NCBI RefSeq assembly: GCF_002941025.1
Contig: NZ_PTJS01000001.1
Coordinates: 5,461,472-5,525,471, forward strand
Length of the DNA: 64,000 bases
From: Streptomyces sp. QL37
GTDB lineage: Bacteria; Actinomycetota; Actinomycetes; Streptomycetales; Streptomycetaceae
Direction: 5' to 3'
Notes under the pieces: model-generated
Database searches by the model: none
The model's input: the letters and a program-made list of their open reading frames with translations, nothing else
What the model was told of the DNA's origin: nothing
Shown: piece after piece, positions 7,061 through 14,923 of the stretch
Position numbering within the stretch: the first letter of the stretch is position 1
Layout of the letters: every line of letters starts with the position of its first letter
Program-made: the position numbers and the translations under genes

Positions 7061-9112
7061 TCAGCCCTCGGTCGTCTCGGCGGCTGCCGCCGCGCGGGAC
7101 CGGCGCCTACGGGGCTTCGCGGGCGCCTCGCCGTCCGACACGGCCTCGGTGACCGCGGCGGTCTCCGCCTTCTCACCGGCCGCCGCGCGCGGCCGGCGAC
7201 GGCGCGGCTTGGTCTCCGCGGTGTCCTCGGCGGTCGCCGTGGAGGCCACGGCCTCGGCCTTCGGCTTGGTGGCGGCACGCGGACGACGGCGCGACTTGGT
7301 CTCGGTCACCGGCTCGGAGGCCGGGGCGATCTGGAAGTCGACCTCGTCGGCCGGCTTCACGACCCGGGTACGGCGGCGCGGCTTGGTGGCCACGGGCTCC
7401 GCCGCGGGCGCGGCGATGGCCACGGTCTGGAAGTCGACCACGGGCTCGACGGCCGGGGCGGGCGCGAGGGCCGGCTCGGCGGCAGCGGCGGTCGTCGTGG
7501 CACGCGCACGGCGACGGCGCGGCTTCGCCTCCGGGGCCGGCTCGGCCTCGGCGACGGGCGCGGGCTCGGCGACCGGGGTCTCGGCCACGGCCACCGCGGC
7601 CTCGGTCACGACCTCGGGGGCGGCCGCACGGGTACGGCGCCGACGGCGCGGGGTACGCGGCTCGGAGGCGTCCTCACCGGTCGCCTCGGCGGCGGGGGCG
7701 GGCACGGTGACGGCGGCGGCCTCGTCGGTGACGCTGCCGCCCCTCGTGCGGCGACGCTGGCGCGGCGTGCGCGGCGGACGCTCCTCGCGGGATGCCGGGG
7801 CGGAGGCGGCGGACTTGCGGCCGCGGCCGCCGGTCTCGCCGAGGTCCTCGATCTCCTCCGCGCGCAGACCGGCACGGGTCCGCTCGGTGCGCGGCAGGAC
7901 ACCCTTGGTGCCGGCCGGGATGCTGAGGTCCTCGTACAGGTGCGGGGACGTGGAGTACGTCTCCGGCGGGTCCGGGAACTTCAGGTCCAGAGCCTTGTTG
8001 ATCAGCTGCCAGCGCGGGATGTCGTCCCAGTCGACCAGCGTGATCGCGATGCCCTTGGCGCCCGCGCGGCCGGTACGGCCGATGCGGTGGAGGTACGTCT
8101 TCTCGTCCTCCGGTGACTGGTAGTTGATGACATGCGTCACACCCTCGACGTCGATGCCGCGCGCGGCGACATCGGTGCAGACGAGGACGTCCACCTTGCC
8201 GTTGCGGAAGGCGCGCAGCGCCTGCTCACGGGCGCCCTGGCCGAGGTCGCCGTGGACCGCGCCGGACGCGAAACCGCGCTTCTCCAGCTGCTCCGCGATG
8301 TCGGCGGCCGTCCGCTTCGTACGGCAGAAGATCATCGCCAGTCCGCGGCCGTCGGCCTGCAGGATGCGGGAGACCATCTCGGGCTTGTCCATCGAGTGGG
8401 CACGGTAGACGTGCTGCACCGTGTTCTTGACGGTCGTGCCCTCGTCGTCGGGCGAGGTGGCGTTGATGTGCGTCGGCTGCGACATGTAGCGGCGCGCGAG
8501 GCTGATGACGGCACCGGGCATGGTGGCCGAGAACAGCATCGTCTGGCGCTTCGGCGGCAGCATGGTGATGATGCGCTCGACGTCGGGCAGGAAGCCCAGG
8601 TCGAGCATCTCGTCGGCCTCGTCCAGGACGAGGACGCGGATGTGCGAGAGGTCGAGCTTGCGCTGGCCCGCCAGGTCGAGCAGGCGACCCGGGGTGCCGA
8701 CGACGACGTCGACGCCCTTCTTGAGCGCCTCGACCTGGGGCTCGTACGCCCGGCCGCCGTAGATCGCGAGAACGCGGACGTTACGGGCCTTGCCGGCGGT
8801 CAGGAGGTCGTTGGTGACCTGCTGGCACAGCTCACGGGTGGGGACGACGATCAGAGCCTGCGGCGCGTCCGTCAGCTTCTCGGGCGCGGCGCGGCCCGCC
8901 TCGACGTCGGCGGGGACGGTCACCCGCTCCAGGAGCGGAAGACCGAAGCCGAGCGTCTTGCCGGTGCCGGTCTTGGCCTGGCCGATGACATCCGATCCGG
9001 AGAGCGCTACGGGGAGCGTCATCTCCTGGATGGGGAAGGGGGACGTGATGCCGACCGCCTCTAGGGCTTCGGCCGTCTCGGTAAGGATTCCGAGTTCGCG
9101 GAACGTAGTCAG
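7061..9112 (-). CDS. DEAD-box ATP-dependent RNA helicase with long basic tail, CTG start
   Basis: A 683-residue RNA helicase. Core motifs appear in order: Q motif GITSPFPIQ (about 22-30), Walker A AKTGTGKT (46-53), PTREL, GTPGR, DEAD (164-167), SAT in LFSATMPG, and HRIGRTGRAG. After about residue 425 a low-complexity Ala/Glu/Val tail carries seven Arg-rich modules such as KPRRRRARA. The next in-frame ATG (9022) would delete the Q motif that DEAD-box enzymes need. Upstream of it the frame has no ATG, GTG or TTG before a stop, but a CTG at 9112 follows AGAAGAGG at 7 nt and starts LTTFRELG. I therefore place the start at CTG. Such helicases act in RNA decay or ribosome assembly; the tail probably binds RNA. 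Confidence 0.88.
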   Translation of the reverse strand: MTTFRELGILTETAEALEAVGITSPFPIQEMTLPVALSGSDVIGQAKTGTGKTLGFGLPLLERVTVPADVEAGRAAPEKLTDAPQALIVVPTRELCQQVTNDLLTAGKARNVRVLAIYGGRAYEPQVEALKKGVDVVVGTPGRLLDLAGQRKLDLSHIRVLVLDEADEMLDLGFLPDVERIITMLPPKRQTMLFSATMPGAVISLARRYMSQPTHINATSPDDEGTTVKNTVQHVYRAHSMDKPEMVSRILQADGRGLAMIFCRTKRTAADIAEQLEKRGFASGAVHGDLGQGAREQALRAFRNGKVDVLVCTDVAARGIDVEGVTHVINYQSPEDEKTYLHRIGRTGRAGAKGIAITLVDWDDIPRWQLINKALDLKFPDPPETYSTSPHLYEDLSIPAGTKGVLPRTERTRAGLRAEEIEDLGETGGRGRKSAASAPASREERPPRTPRQRRRTRGGSVTDEAAAVTVPAPAAEATGEDASEPRTPRRRRRTRAAAPEVVTEAAVAVAETPVAEPAPVAEAEPAPEAKPRRRRARATTTAAAAEPALAPAPAVEPVVDFQTVAIAAPAAEPVATKPRRRTRVVKPADEVDFQIAPASEPVTETKSRRRPRAATKPKAEAVASTATAEDTAETKPRRRRPRAAAGEKAETAAVTEAVSDGEAPAKPRRRRSRAAAAAETTEG

Positions 9113-9496
9113 GGTGCTGCCTCTTCTGTGAGACGCGGCCCGAGGCGAACGCTGGGGGTCGTACCGTGCCGGGGTTGGTCATCCGGCCGTGGATGGGCCG
9201 GGTGGCGCGGGACCACTGCCGTCGCTCGAGCGCTCGTGCCGCTGAGGGGGCCCCTCATCTGCGGTCGTACGTGGTGTACGCCCGGCGTGGAGGGCTGTCG
9301 GGTCGGAGCCGATCGGGCCACCGACCGGGCATCCTCATTCAAGGTCGCGCTCCTGGCACAGCAAAATGCTCAGTAAGCGCAATACCACTGTACCCCGGAT
9401 TCGCGCATGCGTGTTGGGTGAATTCATCGGATCGGTGTGATGCCTCCCGCTGAGCAGGCCCTTCGGCCCCCGGCGGGGCGGGCTATTCTGCGCTCC
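9113..9496. other. Divergent intergenic region
   Basis: This 384-bp gap separates the divergent helicase and ferritin-like genes and holds no convincing ORF. It contains a short palindrome TGAGGGG-G-CCCCTCA (9243-9257), an AT-richer patch at 9355-9395 with AGCA-AAA-TGCT (9360-9370), and the -10 box of the rightward gene. The long helicase 5' leader could be regulatory, as in cold-inducible helicases, but nothing specific is seen. Confidence 0.4.
9484..9489 (+). promoter_or_regulatory. -10 box of a leaderless promoter
   Basis: TATTCT lies 7 nt before the ATG at 9497 and no ribosome site is present. A weak -35, TTCGGC, is 16 bp upstream. Confidence 0.45.
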
Positions 9497-10231
9497 ATGG
9501 AGACGCCTGACAACGCCACTGAAGCACCCGCACCTACCGGTATCGCCGCCCAGGACTGGGCAACCGCGTCCGAGGACCCGCAGTACCGCGCCGCGGTCGT
9601 GGATCTGCTCGGCGCGCTCGCCTACGGGGAACTCGCGGCCTTCGAGCGGATCGCCGAGGACGCGAAACTCGCGCCGACACTCGGCGACAAGGCGGCACTG
9701 GCGAAGATGGCGTCCGCCGAGTTCCACCATTTCGAGCAGCTGACCGACCGGCTCACGGCCGTCGGCGAGTCGCCGGCCGCCGCCATGGAGCCGTTCGCCA
9801 AGGCACTGGACGACTTCCACCGGCAGACGGCCCCGTCGGACTGGCTGGAAGGCCTGGTCAAGGCGTACGTCGGCGATTCGATCGCCAGTGACTTCTACCG
9901 GGAGATCGCCGCCCGTCTCGACACGGACACCCGCTCCCTCGTCCTCTCCGTGCTCGACGACACGGGCCACGGGAACTTCGCGGTCGAGAAGGTGCGGGCC
10001 GCGATCGAGGCGGAGCCCCGTGTCGGCGGCAGGCTCGCCCTGTGGGCGCGCAGGCTGATGGGCGAGGCGCTCTCGCAGGCGCAGCGGGTGGTCGCGGACC
10101 GCGACGCGCTTTCCACGATGCTCGTGGGCGGCGTCGCGGACGGCTTCGACCTGGCCGAGGTCGGCAGGATGTTCTCCCGGATCACCGAGGCGCACACCAA
10201 GCGGATGGCCGCGCTCGGCCTCGCCGCCTGA
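9497..10231 (+). CDS. Ferritin-like fold protein (MiaE-like)
   Basis: A 244-residue, mostly helical protein of the ferritin-like superfamily, related to the tRNA hydroxylase MiaE type. Helices carry possible di-iron ligands: GELAAFERIAEDA (about 40-52), EFHHFEQL (about 75-82), and YVGDSIASDFYREIA in the second half. Clear ExxH pairs are incomplete, so catalysis is uncertain. The ATG at 9497 is supported by the leaderless promoter; a GTG frame extension upstream is not. It is convergent with a small membrane protein gene. Role unknown. Confidence 0.7.
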   Translation: METPDNATEAPAPTGIAAQDWATASEDPQYRAAVVDLLGALAYGELAAFERIAEDAKLAPTLGDKAALAKMASAEFHHFEQLTDRLTAVGESPAAAMEPFAKALDDFHRQTAPSDWLEGLVKAYVGDSIASDFYREIAARLDTDTRSLVLSVLDDTGHGNFAVEKVRAAIEAEPRVGGRLALWARRLMGEALSQAQRVVADRDALSTMLVGGVADGFDLAEVGRMFSRITEAHTKRMAALGLAA

Positions 10232-10247
10232 TACCGGACGGCAGGTC

Positions 10248-10520
10248 CTACTGCGCCGCCGCTGATCGCACCGTCCGGCCGGAGCGCGGGCGGATCAGCA
10301 GGGACAGGGTCACCGCCCCGACCAGCACGGCGCCGACGGGCGTGGCCAGGACATGGCCGGAGCCCAGCGTCGAGTGCGTCAGATACGCGCCGAAGAGGGC
10401 ACCCAGTCCGCCCGTGACGAACACCACGCGGGAGGACGGGAGCCGGCCGGGCAGGGAGCGGAGCACGACCCAGGACAGGACGAGTCCGAGCACGACGGCG
10501 CTGATGGATTCCCAGAGCAC
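10248..10520 (-). CDS. Small integral membrane protein
   Basis: A 90-residue hydrophobic protein with two or three membrane helices: SISAVVLGLVLSWVVL, FVTGGLGALFGAYL and ATPVGAVLVGAVTLSLL. The C-terminus is basic (RPRSGRTVR), which should face the cytoplasm. I chose GTG 10520 because GAGGTGA lies 5 nt before it; a GTG at 10529 overlaps that site. It follows the DUF3107 gene on the same strand. No known domain; conserved in streptomycetes as far as I recall. Confidence 0.6.
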   Translation of the reverse strand: MLWESISAVVLGLVLSWVVLRSLPGRLPSSRVVFVTGGLGALFGAYLTHSTLGSGHVLATPVGAVLVGAVTLSLLIRPRSGRTVRSAAAQ

Positions 10521-10661
10521 AGGGGTCACCTCGCTGCTGATTGCGCGGCGGTCGGTCGGTCGTAGGCCGTCCTACCCGGGGCTCGCGGAATACAACCCTC
10601 CCCGGCCGCTGTGAACCCCACCGAGGGAAGAACACCGAGCCGATCCGGAGAAGAAAAGGTG

Positions 10662-10691
10662 GAGGCCCGGCGGACGATTCCGCCGGGCCTC
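10662..10691 (-). terminator. Intrinsic terminator of the DUF3107 gene
   Basis: A 12-bp perfect stem (GAGGCCCGGCGG at 10662-10673, CCGCCGGGCCTC at 10680-10691) with a 6-nt loop is followed on the minus strand by CCTTTTCTTC, a rare proper T-tract for this genome. Confidence 0.85.
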
Positions 10692-10715
10692 ACCTCTGCT
10701 GCCGTGTCGCGCGGG

Positions 10716-10943
10716 CTACAGCGCGCCGAATCCCACCCGTCGGGTGCTGGGCTCGCCGATCTCCACGTAGGCGATCCGGTCGGCCGGCACCAGGACCTTG
10801 CGGCCCTTGTCGTCCGTGAGGCTGAGCAGCTGCGCCTTGCCGTTGAGCGCCTCGCCGACCGCGCTCTCGACCTCTTCGGCGGAAAGTCCGCTCTCCAGAA
10901 CGATCTCGCGGGGCGTGTGCTGCACCCCGATCTTGACCTCCAC
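10716..10943 (-). CDS. DUF3107 protein
   Basis: A 75-residue protein starting MEVKIGVQHTPREIVLES, matching the actinobacterial DUF3107 family, which has no established function. The sequence predicts a compact beta-alpha fold with KVLVPADRIAYVEIGEP near the C-terminus, full length for the family. GTG 10943 is preceded by GGAGG at 9 nt. A TetR-type gene lies upstream on the same strand and a good intrinsic terminator lies downstream. Cytosolic. Confidence 0.85.
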   Translation of the reverse strand: MEVKIGVQHTPREIVLESGLSAEEVESAVGEALNGKAQLLSLTDDKGRKVLVPADRIAYVEIGEPSTRRVGFGAL

Positions 10944-11078
10944 GGCTATGTCCCTCCGACGGTCCGTCTCTGCGCGGTGAACCGCGCCGTACGCAGCACA
11001 CATTAGCCCGGTGAAGGGACGGACCACGGGTCGACCGGCAACGCCCGCAGCGAACACCGGCCGCGGCTCACGCGGTGC

Positions 11079-11720
11079 TCAGTGCTGATCGGCGCCGTGC
11101 AGCGGGAATCCGGCGATGCCCCGCCAGGCCAGCGACGTCAGCAGCTGTACGGCGGAGTCGCGCGGAATGCCGGACGGGCTGGAGAGCCAGTAGCGCGCCA
11201 CGACCTGGGAGACGCCGCCGAGGCCGACCGCGAGCAGCATCGATTCGTCCTTGGACAGGCCCGTGTCACCGGCGATGACGTCGGAGATGGCCTCCGCGCA
11301 CTGCAACGAGACCCGGTCGACCCTCTCGCGGACCGCCGGCTCGTTGGTCAGGTCGGACTCGAACACCAGACGGAAGGCGCCGCCCTCGTCCTCCACGTAC
11401 GCGAAGTAGGCGTCCATCGTCGCCTCGACGCGCAGCTTGTTGTCCGTGGTCGAGGCGAGCGCCGTACGCACCGCCTGGAGCAGCGACTCGCAGTGCTGGT
11501 CGAGCAGGGCGAGGTAGAGCTCCAGCTTTCCGGGGAAGTGCTGGTAGAGCACCGGCTTGCTGACGCCGGCCCGCTCGGCGATGTCGTCCATCGCCGCGGC
11601 GTGGTAGCCCTGGGCGACGAAGACCTCCTGGGCGGCGCCCAGCAGCTGATTGCGTCGGGCACGGCGGGGCAGCCGGGTGCCCCGCGGGCGCGCCGCCTCT
11701 GTCTGCTCGATGGCTGTCAC
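11079..11720 (-). CDS. TetR/AcrR family transcriptional regulator
   Basis: A 213-residue repressor-type protein. The N-terminal helix-turn-helix spans about residues 20-65 (RNQLLGAAQEVFVAQGYHAAA followed by MDDIAERAGVSKPVLYQHF), and the C-terminal ligand domain includes YWLSSPSGIPRDSAVQLL. GTG 11720 has GGAGG 5 nt before it. The neighbours, DUF3107 downstream and a small acidic protein upstream, do not reveal a target. TetR regulators usually bind palindromes near their own gene; none stood out here. Likely cytosolic homodimer. Confidence 0.88.
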   Translation of the reverse strand: MTAIEQTEAARPRGTRLPRRARRNQLLGAAQEVFVAQGYHAAAMDDIAERAGVSKPVLYQHFPGKLELYLALLDQHCESLLQAVRTALASTTDNKLRVEATMDAYFAYVEDEGGAFRLVFESDLTNEPAVRERVDRVSLQCAEAISDVIAGDTGLSKDESMLLAVGLGGVSQVVARYWLSSPSGIPRDSAVQLLTSLAWRGIAGFPLHGADQH

Positions 11721-11888
11721 GCCGCCTCCCAAATTCGTGATCGAACACAGCCGTACCGTGAACGCTGCGCCGTCGGGCCATCGTACTTTTGAGTAACCCG
11801 GGTGTGCGCGGCGCGGACGCAGAATTTCACGGACCGGACGGCTGCGGAAGCCGCAGAAACGTCGGCCCATGCCGCAAAGCGGTGCGTT

Positions 11889-12104
11889 TTACCGGTAATC
11901 GTCCTCATCTTGTGTGACAACGCGGGCCTGCTCCGCCGCATCCGCCTCGTTCGCGGTGGAGCGGTCGATTCCGGTGAGCGGTTCGTCGCGCTCCGGCCGG
12001 ACGGCCGCCTGCTGCTCGGCGGTGTCGGCTTCCGGGGCTTCGGGGTCCGGGTCGTCCGGCTGCGCATCCTCGAATGTCTCCGGGTCGCTCGGGTCGACCG
12101 TCAT
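11889..12104 (-). CDS. Small acidic hypothetical protein
   Basis: A 71-residue, strongly acidic, low-complexity protein (MTVDPSDPETFEDAQPDDPD at the start, VVTQDEDDYR at the end). It should be intrinsically disordered. The ATG at 12104 has a GGGAG site 7 nt upstream inside a purine-rich stretch, and the gene diverges from the hydrolase at 12219, both of which favour it being real. No domain and no function can be assigned. Confidence 0.55.
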   Translation of the reverse strand: MTVDPSDPETFEDAQPDDPDPEAPEADTAEQQAAVRPERDEPLTGIDRSTANEADAAEQARVVTQDEDDYR

Positions 12105-12206
12105 GATGGCTCCCTTCCTTCCTTCCCTTGCAGCCTAGGAGTAAGGGCCCGGGGGCGCGATGCGGCCTGTGACCGCGAACACACGAACCATCGCGTGATC
12201 GTCTCG

Positions 12207-12212
12207 TAACAT
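12207..12212 (+). promoter_or_regulatory. -10 box of a leaderless promoter
   Basis: TAACAT is 6 nt before the ATG at 12219 with no ribosome-binding site between. Confidence 0.45.
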
Positions 12213-12218
12213 TGCCCC

Positions 12219-13184
12219 ATGTCTTCGACCGAGCTGCCCGGTATCAACGCCGCCGCCGCGGCGGTGGCACCCACGGTCAGTGCCGTCCGGGTCGCGGAGG
12301 GTGAGGAGCTGCGCTCCGTCGCGCTGCCCGGCCTCACCCTGACCGTCCGTTCCCGCCCGCCGGAGACGGAGGGGCAGGCGCCCGCCCTCTTCGTGCACGG
12401 ACTGGGCGGTTCCTCCCAGAACTGGTCGGCCCTGATGCCGCTGCTGGCGGACACGCTCGACAGCGAGGCGGTCGACCTGCCCGGCTTCGGGGACTCCCCG
12501 CCGCCGGACGACGGCAACTACTCCGTCACCGGACACGCCCGGGCGGTGATCCGGCTGCTGGACGCCGGCGGGCGCGGTCCCGTTCACCTTTTCGGTAATT
12601 CCCTGGGTGGCGCTGTTGCCACCCGGGTCGCGGCCGTCCGGCCCGATCTGGTGCGCACCCTGACGCTGATCTCCCCGGCCCTGCCCGAGATCCGGGTCCA
12701 GCGGCCCGCCGTGCCGACCGCACTGCTCGCACTCCCGGGCGTCGCATCCCTGTTCGTCAGGCTCACCCGGAACTGGACCGCGGAGCAGCGCACCCGCGGC
12801 GCCATGGCACTCTGTTACGGCGATCCGGCACGAATCTCCGACGAAGCCTTCCGTCACGCGGTGGCCGAGATGGAGCGCCGGCTTGAACTGCCGTACTTCT
12901 GGGACGCCATGACCCGCTCGGCGCGGGGCATCGTCGATGCCTACACGCTGGGTGGACAGCACGGGCTGTGGCGCCAGGCCGAGCGGGTGCTCGCACCGAC
13001 CCTGCTGGTGTACGGCGGACGGGACCAGCTGGTCTCGTACCGGATGGCACGCAGGGCGTCCGCGGCCTTCCGCGAGTCGCGCCTGCTGACACTGCCCGAG
13101 GCGGGGCACGTGGCGATGATGGAGTACCCGGAGGCGGTCGCCCAGGCGTTCCGGGAACTGCTCGACGAACGTGGCAGGAGCTGA
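12219..13184 (+). CDS. Alpha/beta hydrolase
   Basis: A 321-residue alpha/beta-fold hydrolase, probably cytosolic. FVHGLGGSSQNW near residue 58 forms the oxyanion-hole segment, GNSLGG near 128 is the nucleophile elbow, the Asp of YGGRDQLVS near 267 is the acid and the His of EAGHVAMMEYP near 297 completes the triad. This pattern fits lipase/haloperoxidase-like enzymes. The ATG is supported by the leaderless promoter. The DUF3152 gene starts 8 nt after its stop, so the two are probably one transcript. Confidence 0.82.
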   Translation: MSSTELPGINAAAAAVAPTVSAVRVAEGEELRSVALPGLTLTVRSRPPETEGQAPALFVHGLGGSSQNWSALMPLLADTLDSEAVDLPGFGDSPPPDDGNYSVTGHARAVIRLLDAGGRGPVHLFGNSLGGAVATRVAAVRPDLVRTLTLISPALPEIRVQRPAVPTALLALPGVASLFVRLTRNWTAEQRTRGAMALCYGDPARISDEAFRHAVAEMERRLELPYFWDAMTRSARGIVDAYTLGGQHGLWRQAERVLAPTLLVYGGRDQLVSYRMARRASAAFRESRLLTLPEAGHVAMMEYPEAVAQAFRELLDERGRS

Positions 13185-13192
13185 TCCGGGGC

Positions 13193-14536
13193 GTGGGACG
13201 ACACAGCCGAAAGGGCCCCGAGGCCATCCGGCGCGACACCGGGACCGCGGCGGGAACAGGTGCGGAGCGCGGCACCGGCCGGCGCGGGCGGGACCCCCTC
13301 GCACCGCCGCCGCGGGACGGTCACGGCCCGTCCCACGACGCCCCTCGGGTGCGCGGCGGCCACCCCGAGCAGCGTGAGCCGGGCGGCGGCTGGGGGACGG
13401 GCCCGCAGCCGAGGTACGACGGCGGGCGGGACCCGGAGGGTCCCGGCGCCCAGGAGCTCTTCCGGGCCAGGCAGGACGCCGTGGCGCGGCAGCGGGCCGC
13501 GCAGCAGGCGGCCGGGCGGCGCACGGCCGGGCCGCAGACCGGCGGTGCCGCGCTGATACCGGGCCCGCGCAGGGAGTTCCTGGAGGCCTTCGACACCGCT
13601 CCCTCGCGCCCCGTGCCCCCGGCCCCGCCCGAGGACACGGACCGGGCCCCCGCGGAGCCCGGTGGACCGGAGGGGACCCCGGGCGAACGGGACACCCCGG
13701 ACGGCCAGGACACCCCGTCGGCCAAGGGAGGCAAGGGGCGGGCCTTCACCGGGATCGCGGCTGCCGCCGTGACCACGGTGCTCGCGGTCGTGGTCGCCGG
13801 ACAGGTGGCCCAGGACTCCGGGAGGACGGCGGACGGCCCGCAGACCACCGGCGTCGACCGGCAGGACTCCGAGGACGCCTCCCGTTCGGTGGACCGGGCG
13901 GCCCCCGAGGTGCGGCGGCAGGAGGTCAAGACCCTGTCGTACGCGCAGAAGATGGCCACCGCCTTTCCGCTGGCGCCGGACCTCGAGGCGTCCGGGAAGT
14001 TCGAGGCGGTACCGGGGCTGGCGAAGGCTCCGGGCAAGGGGCACAAGTACCGGTACCGGATCGATGTCGAACAGGGGATGGGTCTAGACGCGGGACTGTT
14101 CGCCGAAGCGGTGCAGAAGACGCTGAACGACGACCGCAGCTGGGCGCACAACGGCGCCATGACCTTCGAGCGGATCTCCTCCGGCGAACCCGATTTCGTC
14201 ATCACTCTCGCGAGTCCGGGGACCACGGGTGTCTGGTGCGCGAAGTCCGGCCTGGACACCACCGAGGACAACGTCTCCTGCGACTCCGCCGCCACCGACC
14301 GCGTGATGATCAACGCCTACCGCTGGGCGCAGGGCGCCTCGACCTTCGGGGCGGACAAGCTCCTGGCCTACCGTCAGATGCTGATCAACCACGAGGTCGG
14401 CCACCGGCTGGGACACAACCATGTGAGCTGCCGCACCCCTGGCGCCCTCGCGCCCGTGATGCAGCAGCAGACCAAGACCCTGGACCTGGACGGCATCAAG
14501 TGCCGCCCCAACCCCTGGGTGCATCCCGGTAGTTGA
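13193..14536 (+). CDS. DUF3152 membrane-anchored metalloprotease-like protein
   Basis: A 447-residue protein in three parts. Residues 1-180 are a Pro/Gly/Arg-rich disordered cytoplasmic region. A single membrane helix lies at about 183-207 (GIAAAAVTTVLAVVVAG). The remainder is an extracellular DUF3152 domain ending with HEVGHRLGHNHVSC at about 400-413. That motif fits HExxHxxGxxH metzincin-like zinc binding with an extra His. Cysteines in WCAKSG, NVSCDS, VSCRTP and IKCRP may form two disulfides. The GTG at 13193 is the first start after the hydrolase stop; in-frame upstream codons overlap that gene. The substrate is unknown; protease activity is inference. Confidence 0.75.
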   Translation: MGRHSRKGPEAIRRDTGTAAGTGAERGTGRRGRDPLAPPPRDGHGPSHDAPRVRGGHPEQREPGGGWGTGPQPRYDGGRDPEGPGAQELFRARQDAVARQRAAQQAAGRRTAGPQTGGAALIPGPRREFLEAFDTAPSRPVPPAPPEDTDRAPAEPGGPEGTPGERDTPDGQDTPSAKGGKGRAFTGIAAAAVTTVLAVVVAGQVAQDSGRTADGPQTTGVDRQDSEDASRSVDRAAPEVRRQEVKTLSYAQKMATAFPLAPDLEASGKFEAVPGLAKAPGKGHKYRYRIDVEQGMGLDAGLFAEAVQKTLNDDRSWAHNGAMTFERISSGEPDFVITLASPGTTGVWCAKSGLDTTEDNVSCDSAATDRVMINAYRWAQGASTFGADKLLAYRQMLINHEVGHRLGHNHVSCRTPGALAPVMQQQTKTLDLDGIKCRPNPWVHPGS

Positions 14537-14589
14537 GCCGCCTCCGAGGCCGTTCTGTCCGTATGGCGGGACGTCCGTCTCAGCGCGCG

Positions 14590-14618
14590 TTGACATCGGG
14601 AGAGGGGTCGTCCATATT
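14590..14618 (+). promoter_or_regulatory. Promoter of the leader peptide / opp operon
   Basis: A perfect -35 TTGACA (14590-14595) and CATATT (14613-14618) are spaced 17 bp apart. CATATT ends 7 nt before the leader ATG at 14626, so the transcript should start at the ATG. Confidence 0.6.
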
Positions 14619-14625
14619 TCTCCGC

Positions 14626-14721
14626 ATGTCACGCAGCCCCGCATTCTCCGAGCGCGCCGCCCTTGAGCTGGCGCTCCTCGGCGTGGCCGGGCACTGCGTA
14701 GCCGACGTTCTCTGTCGCTGA
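14626..14721 (+). CDS. Putative leader peptide of the oligopeptide transport operon
   Basis: A 31-residue ORF, beginning MSRSPAFSERAALEL and ending GHCVADVLCR, lies in the leader of the ABC transport operon. It has no ribosome site but sits exactly where a leaderless start is expected after the TTGACA promoter. Its two cysteines (24 and 30) lie close to the stop, and the final Cys-Arg resembles the cysteine leader peptides annotated in front of sulfur-assimilation genes in Streptomyces. Hairpins at 14753-14769 and 14833-14860 follow. I infer a translation-dependent attenuator sensing Cys supply; this is not proved. Confidence 0.55.
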   Translation: MSRSPAFSERAALELALLGVAGHCVADVLCR

Positions 14722-14752
14722 CGCCTGCTCGAGCGCGCGTCGGCCCCCTGAC

Positions 14753-14769
14753 GAGCCCTTTTCGGGCTC
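14753..14769 (+). promoter_or_regulatory. Leader hairpin A, possible attenuator element
   Basis: GAGCCC (14753-14758) pairs with GGGCTC (14764-14769) around a TTTTC loop, 32 nt after the leader stop. GCCCGG (14790-14795) downstream could alternatively pair with CCGGGC (14687-14692) just before the Cys24 codon. Confidence 0.35.
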
Positions 14770-14832
14770 CTCGGCCCCTTCTTCGCCGCGCCCGGGCGTA
14801 CTCCGTCCGCAGGCGCGGCATTTCGGTATCCG

Positions 14833-14860
14833 GTCCCACTCCCCGTCACCGGGGCGGGAC
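14833..14860 (+). promoter_or_regulatory. Leader hairpin B, possible attenuator or terminator
   Basis: GTCCC (14833-14837) and CCCCG (14841-14845) pair with CGGGG (14850-14854) and GGGAC (14856-14860). The hairpin lies between the leader peptide and the lipoprotein gene and lacks a T-tract. Confidence 0.35.
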
Positions 14861-14923
14861 CCGCCGCGCCCGCGGGACATGTCTCCTCCTCCCCGCCGCA
14901 GCACACCGAGAGGTCATCTTCCG

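Noticed and set aside
9020..9022. ATG 9022 as the DEAD-box helicase start
   Set aside because: It would remove the Q motif; the upstream CTG with an ideal ribosome site explains the full-length core.
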